Below are positions 5,212-7,572 of a DNA stretch of 7,572 nucleotides, one piece after another. Below the pieces are notes generated by a model, which was not told the origin of the DNA, ran no database searches, and worked only from the letters and a program-made list of their open reading frames with translations. The DNA is from Actinomycetales bacterium (GTDB lineage Bacteria; Actinomycetota; Actinomycetes; Actinomycetales; Cellulomonadaceae), in the NCBI GenBank assembly GCA_012514545.1, contig JAAZAC010000075.1, forward strand, positions 1 to 7,572. The letters are read 5' to 3'. Every line of letters starts with the position of its first letter. Position 1 is the stretch's first letter. Position numbers and translations under genes: made by a program.

Positions 5212-5876
5212 GCCGCGGGACCGACTGGGACTACCTCCTGCCCCTGCTGTGGGAGGCGCTCGCCGACACCGCCGTCATGGTGGGCAGCGCGCTCGCGGTG
5301 GCGGCCGTCGTCGGGCTGGCGCTCGGCGTCGGGCTGTACGTGACCCGGCGGGGCGGCCTGCGCGCCAACCGCGTCGTGTTCACGACCGAGAACGCCCTCA
5401 TCAACCTCGTACGGCCCATCCCGTTCGTCATCTTCGTGACCGCGATCGCCCCCCTGACGATCGCGCTCGGCGGGTCCCGGATCGGGCGCGAGGCCGCGAT
5501 CCTGCCCATGGGGATCATGGCGTCGGTCGCGTTCGCGCGGCTGGTGGAGCAGACCCTCGTCGCCCTGGACCCCGGCGTGGTCGAGGCGGCGCGCGCGATG
5601 GGCGCGTCCCGGTGGCGCATCGTGTGGTCGGTGCTCGTCCCCGAGGCGCTCGGGCCGCTGATCCTCGCGTTCACGTTCCTCGTCGTCGCGGTCATCGACA
5701 TGTCGGCCGTGGTCGGCATCGTCGGCGCGGGCGGGCTCGGCGACTTCGCGATCCGGCACGGCTACCAGCGCTTCAACTGGACCGTCGCGTGGGTGACCGT
5801 GGGGCTCATCGTCGTGCTCGTGCAGGCGGTGCAGCTCGCCGGGAACGTGCTGGCGCGCAAGGCGCTGCGCCGCTGA
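5208..5876 (+). CDS. metI: Methionine ABC transporter permease MetI
   Basis: This 222-residue integral membrane subunit forms the channel as a dimer and docks on MetN. ATG 5208 overlaps the metN stop and is preceded by GGGGAGG with about 6 bases of spacing. Five membrane segments can be seen near residues 20-43, 62-86, 95-113, 148-170 and 191-212, matching the MetI topology. The family coupling loop is present at about 126-145 (EAARAMGASRWRIVWSVLVP), with the conserved EAA, Gly132 and LVP. NLVRPIPFVIFV (66-77) and MSAVVGIVGAGGLGDFAIRHGY (split as MSAVVGIVGAGG and LGDFAIRHGY, 165-186) are also typical of MetI. Length matches the family (about 217-220). It is the last gene of the operon, followed by a hairpin. 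Confidence 0.96.
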   Translation: MSRGTDWDYLLPLLWEALADTAVMVGSALAVAAVVGLALGVGLYVTRRGGLRANRVVFTTENALINLVRPIPFVIFVTAIAPLTIALGGSRIGREAAILPMGIMASVAFARLVEQTLVALDPGVVEAARAMGASRWRIVWSVLVPEALGPLILAFTFLVVAVIDMSAVVGIVGAGGLGDFAIRHGYQRFNWTVAWVTVGLIVVLVQAVQLAGNVLARKALRR

Positions 5877-5899
5877 CGCCCGGGTGTGCGGGCCTCCCC

Positions 5900-5925
5900 G
5901 GCGCCGCGTAGGGGCCGCGGGCGCC
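5900..5925 (+). terminator. Possible terminator of the met operon
   Basis: GGCGCCGCG (5900-5908) pairs with CGCG-G-GCGCC (5916-5925): a 9-bp stem with one bulged G and a 7-base loop, 23 bases after the metI stop. It lacks a T-tract. The rest of the gap to 6008 holds only the promoter of the next gene. Confidence 0.4.
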
Positions 5926-5995
5926 GCGCGTGAGGGTTCCGTGGAGGGTCCGCGCGGGAGGGGGACGCGCGGCCCGCCCGGCGTCGGGGCGCGGC

Positions 5996-6001
5996 TAGCG
6001 T
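5996..6001 (+). promoter_or_regulatory. -10 box TAGCGT of a probably leaderless gene
   Basis: TAGCGT (TANNNT) ends 7 bases before the GTG at 6009, which puts the transcription start at or one base before the start codon. No Shine-Dalgarno is present, so a leaderless mRNA is likely. A 9-bp inverted repeat, GGCGTCGGG (5980-5988) and CCCGACGCC (6012-6020), flanks this box and the start codon. Confidence 0.55.
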
Positions 6002-6008
6002 CGCGGGC

Positions 6009-6749
6009 GTGCCCGACGCCCCGACCGCCCGCCGACGACGGCGCGCCGCCCTCGCCGCGGTCCTCGCCCTGGCCGTGGGGCCGGTGCTGGCGGGGTGCGC
6101 GGACCTGCGGGCCGAGCTCGACGACGAGGCGGCGGCCAACCGCCCCGGCGGCGCGGACGCCGCTGGGGAGCGGCGCGCCGTCGCCGGGCCCGTGCGGCCC
6201 CCGGTGACCGCGCCGCCGGCCGCGCCGGAGGAGCCCGCCGCCCCGCCGCCCGAGGAGCCGCCCGCCGCGCCCGCGACGGCGAACCCGGACGACCCGGCCG
6301 CCCCGCCCTGTGCGGGGGAGGACCTCGCCGTCCGCGTCGCCGGCTTCGACGTGGCGCTGGGCTCGCGCTACCTGCTGCTCGAGGCGACGAACTCGGGCGC
6401 CGCCCCGTGCGCGGTGCAGGGGCGGCCCGACCTGGCGTTCCGCCGCGCGTCGGGCACCCGCACCCCGAACGTGACGTTCGAGGCGCGTGCGCCGGAGCCG
6501 GCCCGCGTCGTCGTGACCCCCGGCACGCGCGTGCGCGCCGAGCTGCGCTGGCTCGGCATGTCGACGTCCCTCGACCCGGACGTCACGGTGCTCGTCACGG
6601 TGCGCGCGGTGCCGGGCGCCGCGGCGGTGGACCTCCCGCTCGACGAGGTCGCCCTCGGCGACGGCACCACGCTCGACTGGGTGGACGTGCTCGACGGCGC
6701 CGAGGTGCACGTCGGGCCCTGGGTGCCCGACGTGGAGGGGTGGGCCTGA
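6009..6749 (+). CDS. Lipoprotein with Pro-rich linker and DUF4232-like domain
   Basis: This is a 246-residue predicted surface lipoprotein, with GTG 6009 chosen for the well-placed -10 box. Residues 1-12 hold an Arg run (8-12); the hydrophobic core ends in the lipobox LAGC, so Cys30 would be lipidated. A long Ala/Pro/Glu-rich linker (about 58-100) would hold the domain off the membrane. From Cys101 (CAGEDLAVRV) the C-terminal domain is a beta-rich fold with YLLLEATNSGAAPCAVQG (121-138), then VVVTPGTRVRAELRW and a final strand-rich stretch. The NSGAAPC-x-x-x-G pattern and a Cys101/Cys134 pair fit DUF4232, common in actinobacterial exported proteins and without known function. It lies as a single gene between the met operon and the SRP RNA; no functional link to either is evident. 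Confidence 0.82.
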   Translation: MPDAPTARRRRRAALAAVLALAVGPVLAGCADLRAELDDEAAANRPGGADAAGERRAVAGPVRPPVTAPPAAPEEPAAPPPEEPPAAPATANPDDPAAPPCAGEDLAVRVAGFDVALGSRYLLLEATNSGAAPCAVQGRPDLAFRRASGTRTPNVTFEARAPEPARVVVTPGTRVRAELRWLGMSTSLDPDVTVLVTVRAVPGAAAVDLPLDEVALGDGTTLDWVDVLDGAEVHVGPWVPDVEGWA

Positions 6750-6761
6750 GCCCCGGTGGGC

Positions 6762-6767
6762 TACCCT
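6762..6767 (+). promoter_or_regulatory. ffs: -10 box TACCCT of the SRP RNA gene
   Basis: TACCCT (TANNNT) ends 6 bases before G6774, where the terminal helix of the RNA begins. No clear -35 hexamer is seen. The box lies 13 bases after the stop of the lipoprotein gene. Confidence 0.6.
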
Positions 6768-6773
6768 GGTGAC

Positions 6774-6861
6774 GACCCCTCGTGCGGCGTCACCCCGCTC
6801 AACCCCCCCAGGGCCGGAAGGCAGCAAGGGCAGGCGGGCTCTGGCGGGTGTGCGAGGGGTC
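6774..6861 (+). ncRNA. ffs: Bacterial small signal recognition particle RNA (4.5S type)
   Basis: This is the RNA scaffold of the signal recognition particle, which binds Ffh and targets nascent membrane proteins to FtsY. The ends pair perfectly: GACCCCTCG (6774-6782) with CGAGGGGTC (6853-6861). Inner pairings include CACCC (6791-6795) with GGGTG (6846-6850) and CCAG (6808-6811) with CTGG (6841-6844). The apex carries the diagnostic domain IV sequence GGCCGGAAGGCAGCAAGGGC (6812-6831), with its GGAA tetraloop and the AGCA side of the Ffh-binding internal loop. There is no Alu domain, so it is the short form. The mature ends may differ by a few bases. Confidence 0.95.
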
Positions 6862-6900
6862 CTCTCGTTCGCCGACGCGGGCGCTGACGCGCGGGCGCCG

Positions 6901-6930
6901 CCCGGCCCCGACGCGCGCGCGCCGGCCGGG
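6901..6930 (+). terminator. Possible terminator downstream of the SRP RNA
   Basis: CCCGGCC (6901-6907) pairs with GGCCGGG (6924-6930) around a GC-repeat loop of 16 bases, 40 bases after the RNA. A smaller hairpin (CGGGC 6892-6896 with GCCCG 6900-6904) overlaps it. Neither has a T-tract. Confidence 0.3.
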
Positions 6931-6964
6931 AATGCGCGGCCCCGCCGTCGACCTTGATCGGGAC

Positions 6965-7572
6965 ATGACCACCTACGCCGTCACCGGATCCACCGGCCCC
7001 TTCGGCCGCACCGCGATCGCGACCCTCCTCGCCCACGGCGTCGCCCCCTCCGACGTCGTCGCCGTCGCCCGCACGCCTGCGAAGGCGGCGGACCTCGCCG
7101 CGCGCGGGGTCGCCGTCCGCGAGGGCGACTACGACCGGCCGGCGACGCTCGGGCCCGCGCTCGCCGGCGTCGACCGCGTGCTGCTCGTCTCCGGCTCGGA
7201 GATCGGCAACCGGGTGGCCCAGCACTCGGCCGTGGTCGAGGCGGCGGCCGCCGCGGGCGTGGCCCGGATCGCCTACACCTCGGTGCTGCACGCCGACGGC
7301 ACCCACCTGCTCGCGCCGGAGCACAGCGGCACCGAGCAGGTGCTCGAGCGTTCCGGCCTGCCCTTCTCGATCCTGCGCAACGCCCTCTACACCGACGTGT
7401 TCGTCGGCCGGTACGCGCAGGCCGTGGCGCAGGGCGCCGTCGTGCACGCCGGCGGCGACGGCCGCATCGCGGCGGCGACGCGCGCGGACCTCGCTGAGGC
7501 CGCCGCCCTCGCCCTCCTGCACGACGACGGCCCCTCCTCGGTGCGCGAGCTCGCCGGCGAGGCGTTCACCTA
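6965..7572 (+). CDS. qorB: QorB-like NAD(P)H:quinone oxidoreductase (NmrA/atypical SDR), 3' end beyond the window
   Basis: The frame is open from ATG 6965 to the window end (202 full codons), without a stop, so the C-terminus is missing; QorB proteins are about 285 residues long. The N-terminus MTTYAVTGSTGPFG has the GxxGxxG dinucleotide-binding motif (Gly8, Gly11, Gly14). The order of family blocks matches E. coli QorB: VVAVARTPAKAADLAARG, REGDYDRPATL, VDRVLLVSGSEIGNR, AQHSAVVEAAAAAGVARIAYTS (seen as two blocks), VLHAD, the SILRNALYTD segment, and GGDGRIAAATRADLAEAAA near the end. It would reduce quinones with NADPH in the cytoplasm, though related NmrA proteins act as redox sensors. No Shine-Dalgarno precedes the ATG; CTTGAT at 6953-6958 could be a weak -10 for a leaderless message. 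Confidence 0.88.
   Translation, partial: MTTYAVTGSTGPFGRTAIATLLAHGVAPSDVVAVARTPAKAADLAARGVAVREGDYDRPATLGPALAGVDRVLLVSGSEIGNRVAQHSAVVEAAAAAGVARIAYTSVLHADGTHLLAPEHSGTEQVLERSGLPFSILRNALYTDVFVGRYAQAVAQGAVVHAGGDGRIAAATRADLAEAAALALLHDDGPSSVRELAGEAFT

Noticed and set aside
5049..6827. Minus-strand open frame of 592 codons opposite metI, the lipoprotein gene and the SRP RNA.
   Set aside because: It crosses three independent features, has low-complexity composition and no recognisable motif; it is a GC-skew shadow.
6774..6861. Coding frames running through the SRP RNA (for example from 6769 on the plus strand).
   Set aside because: The RNA has paired ends and the diagnostic domain IV sequence; the short frame has no protein features.
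1..7572. CRISPR arrays, insertion sequences, tRNA genes, phage or defence modules.
   Set aside because: No spaced direct repeats, transposase motifs, terminal inverted repeats of an IS, or cloverleaf sequences were seen; the window looks like ordinary chromosome.

Overview
The window is very GC-rich DNA with almost every third codon position G or C. It carries a BTAD-type regulator, two lipoproteins, a leaderless-type promoter and a small SRP RNA. This fits a high-GC actinobacterium; Micrococcales such as Cellulomonas or Cellulosimicrobium relatives would fit, but the genus cannot be proved from the sequence. All assignments rest on reading motifs by eye.

Layout. 1-323 is the C-terminal end of a short-chain dehydrogenase, closed by a hairpin. 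452-2014 is one continuous reading frame for a winged-helix/BTAD regulator fused to an alpha/beta hydrolase, but a single in-frame TAG at 1040-1042 splits it in two. A run of 24-bp tandem repeats separates it from a convergent minus-strand gene (2066-2596) for a TIGR00725/SLOG nucleotide-binding-fold protein. A structured intergenic region of about 500 bp (2597-3094) leads to the methionine ABC importer operon metQ-metN-metI (3095-5876). Then come a probably leaderless DUF4232-type lipoprotein gene (6009-6749), the SRP RNA gene (about 6774-6861) and the start of a QorB-like NAD(P)-binding oxidoreductase (6965 to the window end).

How the genes work together. MetQ (surface lipoprotein), MetN (ATPase with a C-terminal NIL domain) and MetI (permease) form one complete methionine uptake system. 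A strong intercistronic hairpin lies between metQ and metN, and metN and metI overlap by ATGA.

The most interesting part is the metQ leader. A 32-codon ORF contains Met-Met-Cys-Ala-Arg-Met immediately before a set of mutually exclusive stems laid out like a classical transcription attenuator. This suggests ribosome-mediated sensing of methionine (or cysteine) supply; no SAM riboswitch was recognised. Other points of note are the amber codon in the regulator-hydrolase gene, and two opposed hairpins sharing the loop GCCAYGT between the SLOG gene and the met operon.
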